Part shown: positions 23,575 through 32,983 of the stretch, in pieces
Layout of the letters: the number at the start of each line of letters is the position of its first letter
How positions within the stretch are numbered: the stretch's first letter is position 1
DNA from: Kribbella amoyensis
GTDB lineage: Bacteria; Actinomycetota; Actinomycetes; Propionibacteriales; Kribbellaceae
Length of the DNA stretch: 64,000 bases
Assembly (NCBI RefSeq): GCF_007828865.1
Contig: NZ_VIVK01000001.1
Location: forward strand, 1,178,001 to 1,242,000
Direction of reading: 5' to 3'
Notes under the pieces: model-generated
What the model saw: the letters and a program-made list of their open reading frames with translations, nothing else
Told to the model about the DNA's origin: nothing
Database searches by the model: none
Program-made: the position numbers and the translations under genes

Positions 23575-24159
23575 ATGACGCAGACACCGATCAGGGCCCG
23601 CCCCGGCCCAGTGAGCGAGGCGGGTGTGCCCGATCCCCGGCGGGAGCGGTTCGAGGAGCTGTTCGCGGCGCACCGCGAGGCCGTGCTCGGATACCTGCGG
23701 CGCCGGACCGGGAACGGGCACGACGCGGCCGACCTGCTGGCGGACACGTTCCTGGTCGTCTGGCGCCGTCTCGACGACGTCCCGGCCGGCGATCAGACCC
23801 GGCCCTGGCTGTACGGCGTGGCGCGGCGTGCGCTGGCGAACCACCGGCGCGGCGAGGGCCGCCGGACGGCGCTGGCCGACCGGCTCCGGTCCGAGCTGAC
23901 CGAGACGACGCCACCCGAACCCGCACCGGACACGTCCACCGCCGGTCGGGCCTTCCGGGCGCTCCCCGACGCCGACCGCGAGTTGCTCTCGCTGGTCGCG
24001 TGGGAGGAGCTGGACTCCGCGCAGATCGCCACCGCCCTGGGGTGTTCGCGCAACGCCGTCCGGATCCGGTTGCACAGGGCAAGGAAACGCTTCGCGAAAC
24101 TGCTGGCGGCGAGCCCGCCGGCACTCGCCAGAGATGAGGTCAGCCATGAAGACGCCTGA
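23575..24159 (+). CDS. ECF-type RNA polymerase sigma factor
   Basis: This 194-residue factor has region 2 (residues about 18-90, RRERFEELFAAHREAVLGYL, DAADLLADTFLVVWRRLDDV) and region 4 (about 130-180, DRELLSLVAWEELDSAQIAT, CSRNAVRIRLHRARKRFAKL). The WEELDSAQIA region matches the helix before the -35-binding motif. Start ATG 23575 follows GGGAGGT. It overlaps the next gene by 14 bases, which encodes a membrane-anchored protein with an acidic N-terminus that may act as anti-sigma or output regulator. Such pairs are common in actinobacteria, where the sigma factor responds to an envelope signal. Confidence 0.92.
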   Translation: MTQTPIRARPGPVSEAGVPDPRRERFEELFAAHREAVLGYLRRRTGNGHDAADLLADTFLVVWRRLDDVPAGDQTRPWLYGVARRALANHRRGEGRRTALADRLRSELTETTPPEPAPDTSTAGRAFRALPDADRELLSLVAWEELDSAQIATALGCSRNAVRIRLHRARKRFAKLLAASPPALARDEVSHEDA

Positions 24160-25009
24160 CGTCGACGCGGTCACCCGCGCCCTCGAACCCGTCACCAGCT
24201 CCCCGTCCGTCACACCGGAGACCTGGCAGCGGCTGGCGGACGACATCACCGCGACCGACCCGGCAGCGCGCACCGCCACCGAGAGCCCCGCTCCCGTCGA
24301 GCCTCCGCGACGCCGGGCCACGACCGGACGCCGGCTCGTCCTGGTCGCGGCCACGCTCCTGCTGATCGGCGGCGTGGTCGGCGCCACGCTGCACAGCCGG
24401 CCGGGCCAGGATCAGCCGAAGGCGCTCTCGTTCACCGAGCAGGGCGGCAACCTGATCGTCCGGGTCATCGACCCGACCGCCGACACCGCGCAGTACAACG
24501 CCGACTTCAAGGCGATGGGCCTGGACATCAGGGTCGACGCCATGCCGGTCAGCCCGCCCAACGTCGGCAAGTTCAGCGACTACGCGGCCCGCACCTCCGA
24601 GGACCTCGACAAGATGCAGATCCTGAAGCCGGGCGAGAAGTGCAGCGGTACGCTGACCGCCGCCGACCCGGGCTGCCAGGAAGGGCTGGAGATCCAGCAG
24701 GGCTTCCGTGGCTGGGCCAGGATCAACTTCGGCCGGGCGGCACGACCGGGCGAGATCTACCACCACTTCGGCAACATCGACGACCCGGGCGAGGCCCTGC
24801 ACGGGGTGAAGTTCCGCAACCTCACCCTCGCCGAGGTGAAGCCGCTGGTGGCCGCTCACGGGTTGAAGATCCAGGCGTACCAGGCTGCGGGCAAGGACGA
24901 GGTCCAGTGGGGTATCCCCGAGCCGCCGTCCACCTGGTACGTGCGCGACGCGGCCTCGTACTCCCCGGGCGACGTCGTCCTCTTCGTGGCCTCGACGCCC
25001 GGCAAATAG
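24146..25009 (+). CDS. Membrane-anchored partner of the ECF sigma factor
   Basis: This 287-residue protein overlaps the sigma gene by 14 bases, so the two are translationally linked. An N-terminal cytoplasmic segment of about 60 residues is followed by one helix (RRLVLVAATLLLIGGVVGATL, residues about 62-82) and an extracytoplasmic domain of about 200 residues with two cysteines (GEKCSGT and DPGCQEG), which may form a disulfide. There is no HXXXCXXC zinc anti-sigma motif. It is therefore either a non-zinc anti-sigma or a surface protein controlled by the factor. The ATG at 24146 follows GATGAGG; an upstream ATG at 24134 is less well placed. Confidence 0.8.
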   Translation: MKTPDVDAVTRALEPVTSSPSVTPETWQRLADDITATDPAARTATESPAPVEPPRRRATTGRRLVLVAATLLLIGGVVGATLHSRPGQDQPKALSFTEQGGNLIVRVIDPTADTAQYNADFKAMGLDIRVDAMPVSPPNVGKFSDYAARTSEDLDKMQILKPGEKCSGTLTAADPGCQEGLEIQQGFRGWARINFGRAARPGEIYHHFGNIDDPGEALHGVKFRNLTLAEVKPLVAAHGLKIQAYQAAGKDEVQWGIPEPPSTWYVRDAASYSPGDVVLFVASTPGK

Positions 25010-25068
25010 CCTGCCGAGTAGCCCACCCCGTCCCGCCGTCGCAGCCCAGCGACGGCGGGACCGTTGCG

Positions 25069-27459
25069 TCAGCCGAACGCCAGGTGCAGCAGCCCACCCG
25101 AGTACGTCGGCCGCAGGACCGCTTCCACTCGCACGTGCTGCGCCCGGATCGGCGTGAACCTCGTCGTGTTCACGCGATCCACCGCCACCTCGTACGGCGT
25201 GGTGTTCTCCACCGCACGCCAGGTCTCACCGTCGAGCCACAGCACCCGCCGCGACTCCGGTACGCGGCACTGCCCGGTCCCCGTGTCGTCGAACCAGTAC
25301 GCCGCGACCTCGGACAACTCCCGCGCCTCGCGCAGGTCGTACTCGATCCACTCGGTCGTCCCGCGCCGGTCCCACCAGGTGAAGCGCGGAATCGACTGGT
25401 CCGCGGACGACTTCGGCAACCGCCCGTCGTCGGCCGCCTCGAGCGAGTCGCCCTCGTAGACGTGCGATGCGGTGATCCTGGTCCGGTAGATCCAGTCGTG
25501 GCCGTCTTCGGCGACCTGCGGGAACGCGGTGATCCGTAAGCGCGCCGCGCCCATCGGGATCAGGGTGACGGTCTCGACCGGCTCGGCCGACCGTGCGGGA
25601 CCCGGTTGGAGCAGGCCGACCACGTCCTCGGAATCGGTCTCCCACTGCGGAATCCGCCGAGCCTTCGTGGTCAGGGCCAGCGGTACCCCTTGGTGCGTGA
25701 ACGGGTCCGCGTCGGCCGCGACGTCCCGGCGTACGAGGTCGAACTTCGCACCGGGGACTAGGCCGTAGTTCCACGCGGACTCGGGGTGGACCGCGAGTTC
25801 GGGCCACTCCTCGGTGCCGCCGATCCGCTCGTACCGTTCGGCGATCTCCAGCGAGTACGTGAGCGGGCCACGATCGACCGAGACGGAGTGCTGGTTGTCC
25901 TTCCAGGTCCGCGTCGTGGTCCGCATCGGCAGCACCAGTTCGACCCGATCACCTGGTCGCCAGGTCCGGTCGAGCTTGACCCACCCACCGTCGGCCTTGG
26001 CGTGGACCCGTTCGGCGTTCACCTCGACCGTGAAGCTGTGCGCCCAGCCAGGAACCCTCAGGTAGAAGGGGAATCGCGTGTCCCGGGTTGCCTGGACGGT
26101 GAACTTGATCGACTCACCGAACGGGTACTCCGTGTCCTGCACGACGCTGACCACCTCGCCGGTACCGTCCCCGACGCGCGCGGTGACCTTGCTCGCGGCG
26201 TACATCGACGCGGCCAGGCCGTGGTCGGACGTCGCCAGCCACAGCTCCTGCGCGTAGTACGGCCAGGCCATGCCGTAGTTGTGCGGGCAGCAGCGGTACT
26301 GGTGGACGCCGTACTTGTAGGCGAGCATCGCAAACGGGTTCTGGAACTGGCCGTGCTTCGGGCGATCGTCGAGCTGCACGCTGTTGGCGCAGGTGATGTA
26401 GTGCATGACCTGCTGGAGCGGATCGTAGGAGGCCGGCAACGAGTTGAAGGCGAGCTCCTCGCACCGATCCGTCCACACCGGGTCGCCGGTGAACCGGGTG
26501 AGCAGCTCGCAGCTGTGCATGAGCTCGGCGATCCCACAGGTCTCGAACCCCTGCCGCGGATCGCCGAACCCGGGCCGCGAGTTCTCGTCTCCCGCGAACC
26601 CACCACCGGGGAACTGCCCGTACATCCCCAGGACGGTCGCGTAGTTCCGGTACGTCGCATCCCGGTACTTCGGGTCGTCGGCCAACAGCCAGTACTGCAG
26701 GGGTTCGCGGAATCCTTGGGCCAGGTTGACGTTGTGCCAGTTCGGGATCCCGGTGGTGTAGTCGGCCGAGCCGGCGTGCATCTTGCCGACGAGGTCGAGC
26801 AGCCACGCGTCACCGGTGCGGTTGTAGAGCCAGTACGCGCTGTCGATGTTGTCGCCCCAGCGGAACGCACCCCACGACCGGTTGAACACCTCCGGCGGCT
26901 GGGTGTTCTGGAACCGCAGGTACTTGGTCATGAACGGGATCACCCGCTCGTCGCCCGAGTACTCGAACCACGACCGGAACGCGGCCAGCAACGGCATCCC
27001 CGGCCAGAAGTCGGGCCCGTTCTCCAACGAGGTGCGCAGCCGTTCGGGTCCGAACCAGCCGTCGTCGGCCTGAGTACCGAGGATGCCGTTGATCCAGCGT
27101 TCGGCCCGGGTCAGGACGCCCGGGTCCCCGGTGACGTAGCCGAGATCACCGAAGCCACGCAGCCAGTACGGAAGTTCCTCCCAGGCGCCCCGGGCCGGAT
27201 CAACCCAGCCGTTCGTCTCGTAGCCGAGGAAGTCGGAGATCTCGTCGTACCGGCCGCACAAACCGCGCACCTGTAAGTCGAGTTGTTGTGCCAACCAGCC
27301 GCGCGGCTCGATCGCACCCGGTGGCAGCTTCTGGAACGGTACCGGCCGAAGCGGCGCACGTTGCGGGACGTAGTGCCCGCCTCGGGTAGCCGGCGGTCCG
27401 GCCGGGTCGGAAGCGGCGTGGGCCGCGTCGTTCGCGTGCGCATCCGGAATTGCGGGCAT
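25069..27459 (-). CDS. GH127-type beta-L-arabinofuranosidase (DUF1680)
   Basis: This 796-residue enzyme has the GH127/GH146 (formerly DUF1680) layout: a long alpha/alpha toroid (residues about 40-430) followed by beta-sandwich domains. The zinc and catalytic residues expected from characterised members are visible: Glu and Cys in QGFETCGIAELMHS near residue 335, and the double Cys in QYRCCPHNYG near residue 410. These enzymes release L-arabinofuranose from beta-linked arabinosides. There is no signal peptide, so it probably acts in the cytoplasm on imported oligosaccharides. ATG 27459 follows AAAGG; a longer frame starts 54 bases upstream. No transporter is adjacent. Confidence 0.92.
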   Translation of the reverse strand: MPAIPDAHANDAAHAASDPAGPPATRGGHYVPQRAPLRPVPFQKLPPGAIEPRGWLAQQLDLQVRGLCGRYDEISDFLGYETNGWVDPARGAWEELPYWLRGFGDLGYVTGDPGVLTRAERWINGILGTQADDGWFGPERLRTSLENGPDFWPGMPLLAAFRSWFEYSGDERVIPFMTKYLRFQNTQPPEVFNRSWGAFRWGDNIDSAYWLYNRTGDAWLLDLVGKMHAGSADYTTGIPNWHNVNLAQGFREPLQYWLLADDPKYRDATYRNYATVLGMYGQFPGGGFAGDENSRPGFGDPRQGFETCGIAELMHSCELLTRFTGDPVWTDRCEELAFNSLPASYDPLQQVMHYITCANSVQLDDRPKHGQFQNPFAMLAYKYGVHQYRCCPHNYGMAWPYYAQELWLATSDHGLAASMYAASKVTARVGDGTGEVVSVVQDTEYPFGESIKFTVQATRDTRFPFYLRVPGWAHSFTVEVNAERVHAKADGGWVKLDRTWRPGDRVELVLPMRTTTRTWKDNQHSVSVDRGPLTYSLEIAERYERIGGTEEWPELAVHPESAWNYGLVPGAKFDLVRRDVAADADPFTHQGVPLALTTKARRIPQWETDSEDVVGLLQPGPARSAEPVETVTLIPMGAARLRITAFPQVAEDGHDWIYRTRITASHVYEGDSLEAADDGRLPKSSADQSIPRFTWWDRRGTTEWIEYDLREARELSEVAAYWFDDTGTGQCRVPESRRVLWLDGETWRAVENTTPYEVAVDRVNTTRFTPIRAQHVRVEAVLRPTYSGGLLHLAFG

Positions 27460-27579
27460 GGCGGAGCCTTTCGCGGTGATGGGTGGGCGGGCATCACAGT
27501 GACGTACTGACAACGTAGGCCAGAGGGGCGGGGTCTGCTCGCTGAAAGCCAGGCTCCGGAGGAGACCAGCGTGGGGGAC

Positions 27580-28083
27580 CTAAGTCCCCCGCCCCTCCCG
27601 CTTCGGCCGCGACGCCCACCGGTACGCGAAGATCACCCACACCACCGCCGGCACCCCGAAGATCGCGGCCGCCACCTCGCGCCCGAACACCAGGAACGCC
27701 AACCCGGTCAGGAAGAACGGCAACGCCAACCACACCGCGCCCGCGAACGCGGCCCACCTCCACCGCCCAGGTCGCCGGTTCTCCACGGGCCGGTACAGCG
27801 ACGGCGCGGGCAGTCCGGCGAAGGCGGGCTGTAGATCGCGATGGGTCACGGCTTCGTTCGCCAGGTCGACGCGGCGATGGAGTTCGTCCTCATCGAGGCG
27901 CCCGATCGCGAACTGTTCGGACAGCTCGTCGATGCAGAGGCGCCGCTCCTCGTCGGTCAGCCGGACCGGGGCCAGCCGTCGTTGCGCCGCCGCCACCCTG
28001 GCTTCCTGGCCGGCCGCGGCCGCCATGCCTGCCAGGTTCGCCAACTGCGCGCTCGGCTTGGACCTGCCGTCCCGCTCACTCAT
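27580..28083 (-). CDS. DUF1707 domain membrane protein
   Basis: This 167-residue protein has a DUF1707 domain (residues about 40-90: VRLTDEERRLCIDELSEQFA, GRLDEDELHRRVDLANEAVT) followed by two predicted membrane helices (AAFAGAVWLALPFFLTGLAF and VAAAIFGVPAVVWVIFAYRW). DUF1707 is an actinobacterial domain of unknown function, often joined to membrane segments or a SHOCT-like end. It is near the stop of the STAND-like ATPase gene on the same strand, 104 bases away, so linkage is possible but not required. Its ATG at 28083 is followed by the usual cytoplasmic lead. Confidence 0.88.
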   Translation of the reverse strand: MSERDGRSKPSAQLANLAGMAAAAGQEARVAAAQRRLAPVRLTDEERRLCIDELSEQFAIGRLDEDELHRRVDLANEAVTHRDLQPAFAGLPAPSLYRPVENRRPGRWRWAAFAGAVWLALPFFLTGLAFLVFGREVAAAIFGVPAVVWVIFAYRWASRPKREGRGT

Positions 28084-28187
28084 CGCAAACTCCCCACTAG
28101 CCCTCCTCCGAGTGTGCCAGGTCGACGCGAGCTCACCAGGATCGCTCTCGCCTCCACCTCCGCCGCCAGCCGGGCGACCGGAAACCT

Positions 28188-31100
28188 TCAGCCGCGATGA
28201 CGAGTCATGAGAACCTCGTCCGCGAACTCCTGCAGACCCTCCGGTTCGATTCCGCCCCACGCGGCCAGCGGAAGATGCCACGGCCCGTCCGCGAACGCTT
28301 GACCGATCAGCCCAGCAGCCAGCCGCGAGTACACCGCCGGTACGCAGCGGAGCCGCGTCACGGATCTCACCTCCGCCTCGCGGATCTGGCCGACCAGGTC
28401 GAGCGCCCGACCGACCCACAGCCGCGCCCGCTCGTCGGCGGGATCTCCGACAGCGCCGGCCAGGTCCGCCCAGGAGCCGGCGACGTCCGCCGCCCAGAAC
28501 GGGGTGGTACCGAAGGGCGCCTGATTGGTCAGCGCGATCAGTAGCCTCTCGGCCTCGTCCAGGTCGTCCCGCGACCACGCCGAGCGAGCAGCAGCCTGGA
28601 GGACACCGGCAACACGTTGGTAGCCCCCGGTCCAGCCGTCGCTCTCGACGATGATGCAACGGCTGAGCTCTTCAGCTCGCCGATGGTCGCCGCTGTCCGC
28701 GACCGCTGTGCCGACATCAGCCCACGCGTCCTGCCGCCACTCTTCCGTCGGGAGGCTGTTGACCGCCGCCTCGGCACGGACCAGGTCGTTCGCGATCGCC
28801 GCGGCCTTGGCGATCGGGACGAACGCTTCACGACGTTCGTACTCGTCGCCGACCAGGTCCGCCGTCGCTGCCGCTGTGTCGAACTCGGCGACGCCGACGA
28901 ACCACTTGACGACGTCGAGGAGCGCACGATCCCGGTCCTCGGGATCCGCGATCGCCGCGGCGAGTGACCGAGCCGCGGTTGCTTGTTCCATCGCCGGGTC
29001 CCGCAGTTCCGAAGCCTCGAAGGCGGACGCGATCGACAAGTGCGCTTGTCGCCGCTGCTCCGGATCCTCCAGTTCCGGCAGCGTCGCGACTGCTCGCGCT
29101 ACCAGATCCACGCGATCCGCACCGCTGCCCGACTCCGCTCGCGCCGTCAGGACCTGAATCCGGCGGAACGGCCGGTGAACCTGATCAGCCAGTCGCTCAG
29201 CTGCTTGGTCGTCGCCGGCCTCGGCCGCCGTGACCGCGAGCAGCACGAAGGCCCACTCGCGCCAATCGACGTCATCGTCAACCGCAATCGTCTCCGCGAG
29301 CCTGGCCGCGGCGTCGTAGCCGCAGCCGGCACCCAGTTCCACAACCGCCGATACCCGGGCCTGGGCCTCGTAGTAGGGCGCAGCACCACCCGTACCGAGA
29401 GGCTCGCAAACCTTGCTCGCCAACTCCGACCCATCGCAACCGCGACGACGGACGACAGCCGCCAAACTCTTGAGCCGACCCTCCTCCGACAGCATGCGAT
29501 CGGCGACAGCCTCGGCCTGAACATCGTCACCGCGGCTCAGCAGGCGATCCACCAGATCGGCCTGGAGGCGGCGCTGCGCCATCGGATCGATCACCGCGAT
29601 CACCCGCTCCGCCCGGACCGCGTCGTCGATACCGATCAGCGCGTCGGCGAGCCCCACCAGCTCGGCAGTCGCCGGATGGTCGACCCGGCCCGCGCGTCGG
29701 GTCTCCACCCAGTCGGCCAGCTCGGCGGCGCGGTCCGGGAGCCCGGTGTCCGCCAGCGCGTGCGCGAGATCGACCATCGCACCGTAGACGGTCATCTCCG
29801 GCGTGAGGTAGTTGTCCATGTCGACGTCCGGGACGGCGTCGGCGAGCCCTATCGCTTCGTCCGCGACCGCAGCCACCGCCGAACCGTCCCCGGCCTTGGC
29901 CAGCGCCTGCGCGAGCTCCGCCAGCGGCTGCAGCCGATCGGGCCCTGGCGCCATCCGGGCGATCATCGACCGGGCGCGGTCGGTCGAGCCACGGCCCGCC
30001 TCAGCCTGCGCCAGCCGCCCCCAGGAAACCTCGCGAGCATCCCCCGGCCACCCCTCGAGCACCTGATCAGCCGCCGAATGGTGACCGGCCTCCGTCAGAC
30101 CCAGAGCCAACTCGGTGAGCAGCGCCTGCTGACCGCGCCCATCGGTCCGGTAGCGCTCTCGGGCCGCGCCGATCAGGACATGAGCCTGCGCGCTGTCCCC
30201 GGCCAGGCCCAGCAGCCGGCACAGGCCGTCGAGTGCGGTGCGGGCTTCCGCACCGGTGGGCAGCGCTCGGTACGCCGACAGGACCTCGTCCGTCAGCTCG
30301 CCGGCGATCGAGGACCATCCCGCACGCCAGTACCGGGCGGCCGCCTCTGTCAGGACGGCGACCTTCGCGGCCGGTGCGAGATCCTGGTCGGGCTCCGGGA
30401 CGGTCTTGCGCCGAAGGGCCTCACGGGACGGCTCGTCGGCCACCACCGAGGGTGCGGCAGCGAGCTCGGACAGGACGATGAAGCGGCGTGCGTCGGGCAA
30501 GTCGTCGGACAGCGCCTCGGCGCGCCTGGACAGCCGAGCAGCCAGCGCGTGATCACCGCGCTCCCCCGCCGCCTTCGCCCGCGTCACCAGGACCAGGGCA
30601 GCGAAGTACCCCTTGCCCTCCAACCGCGCTTGCAGGCGTTCGGCCCGCTGATCGTCGCTTTCCGCCAGAGCGGTGACCACGAGCATCAACGCCGGCAGGT
30701 CACTGGCCGAGGACGCCTCCTCGAGAACCCGATCGGTCAACTGGTCCACGCGGAGCCAGTCAGCGTCCGCGGTGGCTGCTTCGATGAGAGCCGCGAGAGC
30801 GCACAGCCGGTGATCCGGGTCCTCGGACGAGCTGAGCAGGCGCTCGAGCCTCGGCACATCGCGCTGCTCGGCGATCTCCCAGACCACACCTCCGACGGCC
30901 CCTTCGCGCCCGAACTCGGTGGCGAACGCGTGGGCCATCGCCTCGGCTCGGTCGTACTGGCCGAGCTTCGCCCACAGGGACGGCAGATTCATCGGCAGCA
31001 GGCTGTTCCGGACTTCGAGGTGCCGGCGATGGAATCCGAGCCGGGCCAGCGCCGGCAGATCGGGCCGATCCTGGAACACGAGTTCAGTGACGAGGCTGCT

Positions 31101-32468
31101 GATCTCGCTCAAGGCGTACTGGTCGCCACCGGTGACTTCGAGCATTCTGGACTGCCGCTTCTGGTCGGACGCCAGCGCCACCGCGAGCTCGAAACGCTCC
31201 GCATCACGCAGGAAGCCCGGGTAGCCGCGAAGCAGGTACTCCGGGGTGTCCGCCGGCCAACCGTCGGCCTCGAAGCGCGCGGCCCACGACAGCAGCGCTT
31301 GGCGGTACCTCTCCAGTTCCGAATCGTCGAGGGACCACAGGGTCTCCAGCCGAAGCTCCTCATGGGCCAGACCGAACGTCTCGTACTCCGGACCGGTCCG
31401 CCAGCGACCTGGCCGGCTGACGAACGTCCGGCCCGTCGACGACCGGAGGAGCTGCCGCGCCTCGTACTTCTCCGCCCCGGACAGCTGGGCCAGGTCGGCC
31501 GCGGTCAGGTGCCCGGCGGCGACCGTCAGCAGGCCCAGCATCGAGCGACCCAACGGGTCACCGAGCAACCTTCGCAGCTCGAGTTCCGCGGCCAGCCGGA
31601 GATCCTTGGCCCGGCCCGAGGGTGTCAGTACGTGGATGTTGGTGGCCGACCGCAGCGGATGATCCGCCGCGAGCTCCGGCGGCAGCGGTGGATTCGGCCG
31701 GCCGGCGACGATCACCTTCAGACCGGGTACCGCCTCCTGCGGCAGCAACCCGGCGATCGACTGACCGACGGCAGCGGCGCTGTCTTCGTCCAGTCCGTCG
31801 ACCACCAGGACCAACCGCCGACCGTCGCGCCGGCGGGTCGCCGCGACGTTTCTCAGCTGGTGCCGGAGATGCCTGGCGCGGGCCGACACCGGAAGCGGCG
31901 CCGATTCGACACCGGCCAGCGCGTCGAGTTGCTCGGTCACCGCGTCGATGAACGCGTCCCGGTTGTCGTGCTGGTCGAAGCGGGTGCTGATGAAGAACGA
32001 CACCACGTCCACGCGCTCGGGCGGATGGAGGACGAACCATGCCAGCAGAGCCGACTTGCCCGACCACGCCTCGGCGACCCATCGCCAGTGGCTCGGGCCG
32101 TCGGCGGTGCAGAACGTGGCCAGCTGGGCGAGCTCGGCTTCCCGGCCGAGAAGTTGTGGCGGCGCCAGCATCCGAACGTCTTCGAGGTACGCCGTCCTGG
32201 GCGGCTCGCTCAGCGGTTCGGGCTTCTGCGCGTCTTCCACCTCGGCCCGCGGCGACTGGCTTGCCCGCAGGGAGAGGAACAGTCCGGCCACCGCGACCAA
32301 CAGGCCCAGCGCGCTCGCCAGCTTGTCGGCCTGATCGAGCCCGACCACGTACAGATAGGTGCCCAGGGCAGCGAGCACGAGGACCGCGAGACCGCGCAGC
32401 AGCCAGCGCCAGACTCGACGTCGAGCGGCCAACCCGCCTCCCCAGGTCACGGAGCCGACCGACGTCAC
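28188..32468 (-). CDS. Membrane-anchored STAND/NACHT-like P-loop ATPase with long helical repeats
   Basis: This is the largest protein in the window, about 1426 residues. Two membrane helices (residues about 21-43 and 50-68) lead to a cytoplasmic NTPase module: GREAELAQL sensor start, Walker A variant AEAWSGKS (132-139) in which the first Gly is replaced by Ala, and Walker B LVLVVDGLDEDS (219-230). The remaining 900 or more residues are repeated helix pairs of about 34-40 residues with Ala/Leu/Glu-rich patterns (such as LAGDSAQAHVLIGAARERYR), as in TPR proteins. The layout fits signal-transducing ATPases that sense ligands through a repeat tail. The start codon is uncertain: GTG 32468, GTG 32450 and TTG 32432 are all possible. 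Confidence 0.8.
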   Translation of the reverse strand: MTSVGSVTWGGGLAARRRVWRWLLRGLAVLVLAALGTYLYVVGLDQADKLASALGLLVAVAGLFLSLRASQSPRAEVEDAQKPEPLSEPPRTAYLEDVRMLAPPQLLGREAELAQLATFCTADGPSHWRWVAEAWSGKSALLAWFVLHPPERVDVVSFFISTRFDQHDNRDAFIDAVTEQLDALAGVESAPLPVSARARHLRHQLRNVAATRRRDGRRLVLVVDGLDEDSAAAVGQSIAGLLPQEAVPGLKVIVAGRPNPPLPPELAADHPLRSATNIHVLTPSGRAKDLRLAAELELRRLLGDPLGRSMLGLLTVAAGHLTAADLAQLSGAEKYEARQLLRSSTGRTFVSRPGRWRTGPEYETFGLAHEELRLETLWSLDDSELERYRQALLSWAARFEADGWPADTPEYLLRGYPGFLRDAERFELAVALASDQKRQSRMLEVTGGDQYALSEISSLVTELVFQDRPDLPALARLGFHRRHLEVRNSLLPMNLPSLWAKLGQYDRAEAMAHAFATEFGREGAVGGVVWEIAEQRDVPRLERLLSSSEDPDHRLCALAALIEAATADADWLRVDQLTDRVLEEASSASDLPALMLVVTALAESDDQRAERLQARLEGKGYFAALVLVTRAKAAGERGDHALAARLSRRAEALSDDLPDARRFIVLSELAAAPSVVADEPSREALRRKTVPEPDQDLAPAAKVAVLTEAAARYWRAGWSSIAGELTDEVLSAYRALPTGAEARTALDGLCRLLGLAGDSAQAHVLIGAARERYRTDGRGQQALLTELALGLTEAGHHSAADQVLEGWPGDAREVSWGRLAQAEAGRGSTDRARSMIARMAPGPDRLQPLAELAQALAKAGDGSAVAAVADEAIGLADAVPDVDMDNYLTPEMTVYGAMVDLAHALADTGLPDRAAELADWVETRRAGRVDHPATAELVGLADALIGIDDAVRAERVIAVIDPMAQRRLQADLVDRLLSRGDDVQAEAVADRMLSEEGRLKSLAAVVRRRGCDGSELASKVCEPLGTGGAAPYYEAQARVSAVVELGAGCGYDAAARLAETIAVDDDVDWREWAFVLLAVTAAEAGDDQAAERLADQVHRPFRRIQVLTARAESGSGADRVDLVARAVATLPELEDPEQRRQAHLSIASAFEASELRDPAMEQATAARSLAAAIADPEDRDRALLDVVKWFVGVAEFDTAAATADLVGDEYERREAFVPIAKAAAIANDLVRAEAAVNSLPTEEWRQDAWADVGTAVADSGDHRRAEELSRCIIVESDGWTGGYQRVAGVLQAAARSAWSRDDLDEAERLLIALTNQAPFGTTPFWAADVAGSWADLAGAVGDPADERARLWVGRALDLVGQIREAEVRSVTRLRCVPAVYSRLAAGLIGQAFADGPWHLPLAAWGGIEPEGLQEFADEVLMTRHRG

Positions 32469-32509
32469 GGTTGGTGAGTTGGCTGTGACGTCGCGTTTGC
32501 CCTGGCAGA

Positions 32510-32983
32510 CTAGCTCAGCGCGCGGTGGACCGCGGCCCGGGCGCCGGCGTCGATCAGCCCTTGGACGCTGATCTTCGTCATCGCGTGCAGGTCGGTCAGG
32601 ATCTGTTCGGCGCAGTCCGGTGCGGCGTCGGCCAGGAGTTCGCCCAGCGTTCTCGGGACGACATGCCACGTCACGCCGAAGCGATCGGTCAACGAACCGC
32701 CCGGGCCTTCCGTCCCACCGTCGGTCAGCCCGGACCAGGCGGTGTCGATGTCGTGCTGGCTGTCGCACTCGACGTACAGCGCGATCGCCGGGGTGAAGGT
32801 CAGCGGGACACTCCCGTTGTAGGCGACCAGGCGTTGCCCGGCGACCTCGAACGTGACCGTGCTGACCTGGCCGTTCGCCGCACGTTGCCGGTGCAGGATC
32901 CGCGAAGCCGGGAACAGCTTCGTGTAGTACTCGGCCGCCTGCTCCGCCTGGTTATCGAACCACAGGAGCGTGCTCGTCCTCAT
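32510..32983 (-). CDS. VOC superfamily protein, PhnB-like
   Basis: This 157-residue protein has the vicinal-oxygen-chelate/PhnB-type fold with a 3-demethylubiquinone methyltransferase-like pattern: STLLWFDNQAEQAAEYYTKLF at the N-terminus, VSTVTFEVAGQRLVAYNG, and SLTDRFGVTWHVVPRTLGEL. These proteins bind small ligands and often lack known activity. It overlaps the ferredoxin reductase stop by four bases (ATGA), so it is coupled to that gene. The STAND-like ATPase gene follows 42 bases later, possibly on the same message. Confidence 0.88.
   Translation of the reverse strand: MRTSTLLWFDNQAEQAAEYYTKLFPASRILHRQRAANGQVSTVTFEVAGQRLVAYNGSVPLTFTPAIALYVECDSQHDIDTAWSGLTDGGTEGPGGSLTDRFGVTWHVVPRTLGELLADAAPDCAEQILTDLHAMTKISVQGLIDAGARAAVHRALS

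Noticed and set aside
25786..27276. Long plus-strand open frame opposite the GH127 gene
   Set aside because: It is Arg/Pro/Val-rich with no ribosome site or recognisable motif, and lies wholly antisense to a gene with clear catalytic residues. It is a shadow caused by GC-rich codons.
28983..32477. 1164-codon plus-strand open frame opposite the STAND-like ATPase gene
   Set aside because: The composition is that of a shadow frame (many Arg, Gln, Gly, Pro), without domains. The minus-strand frame has membrane helices, Walker motifs and repeat structure.
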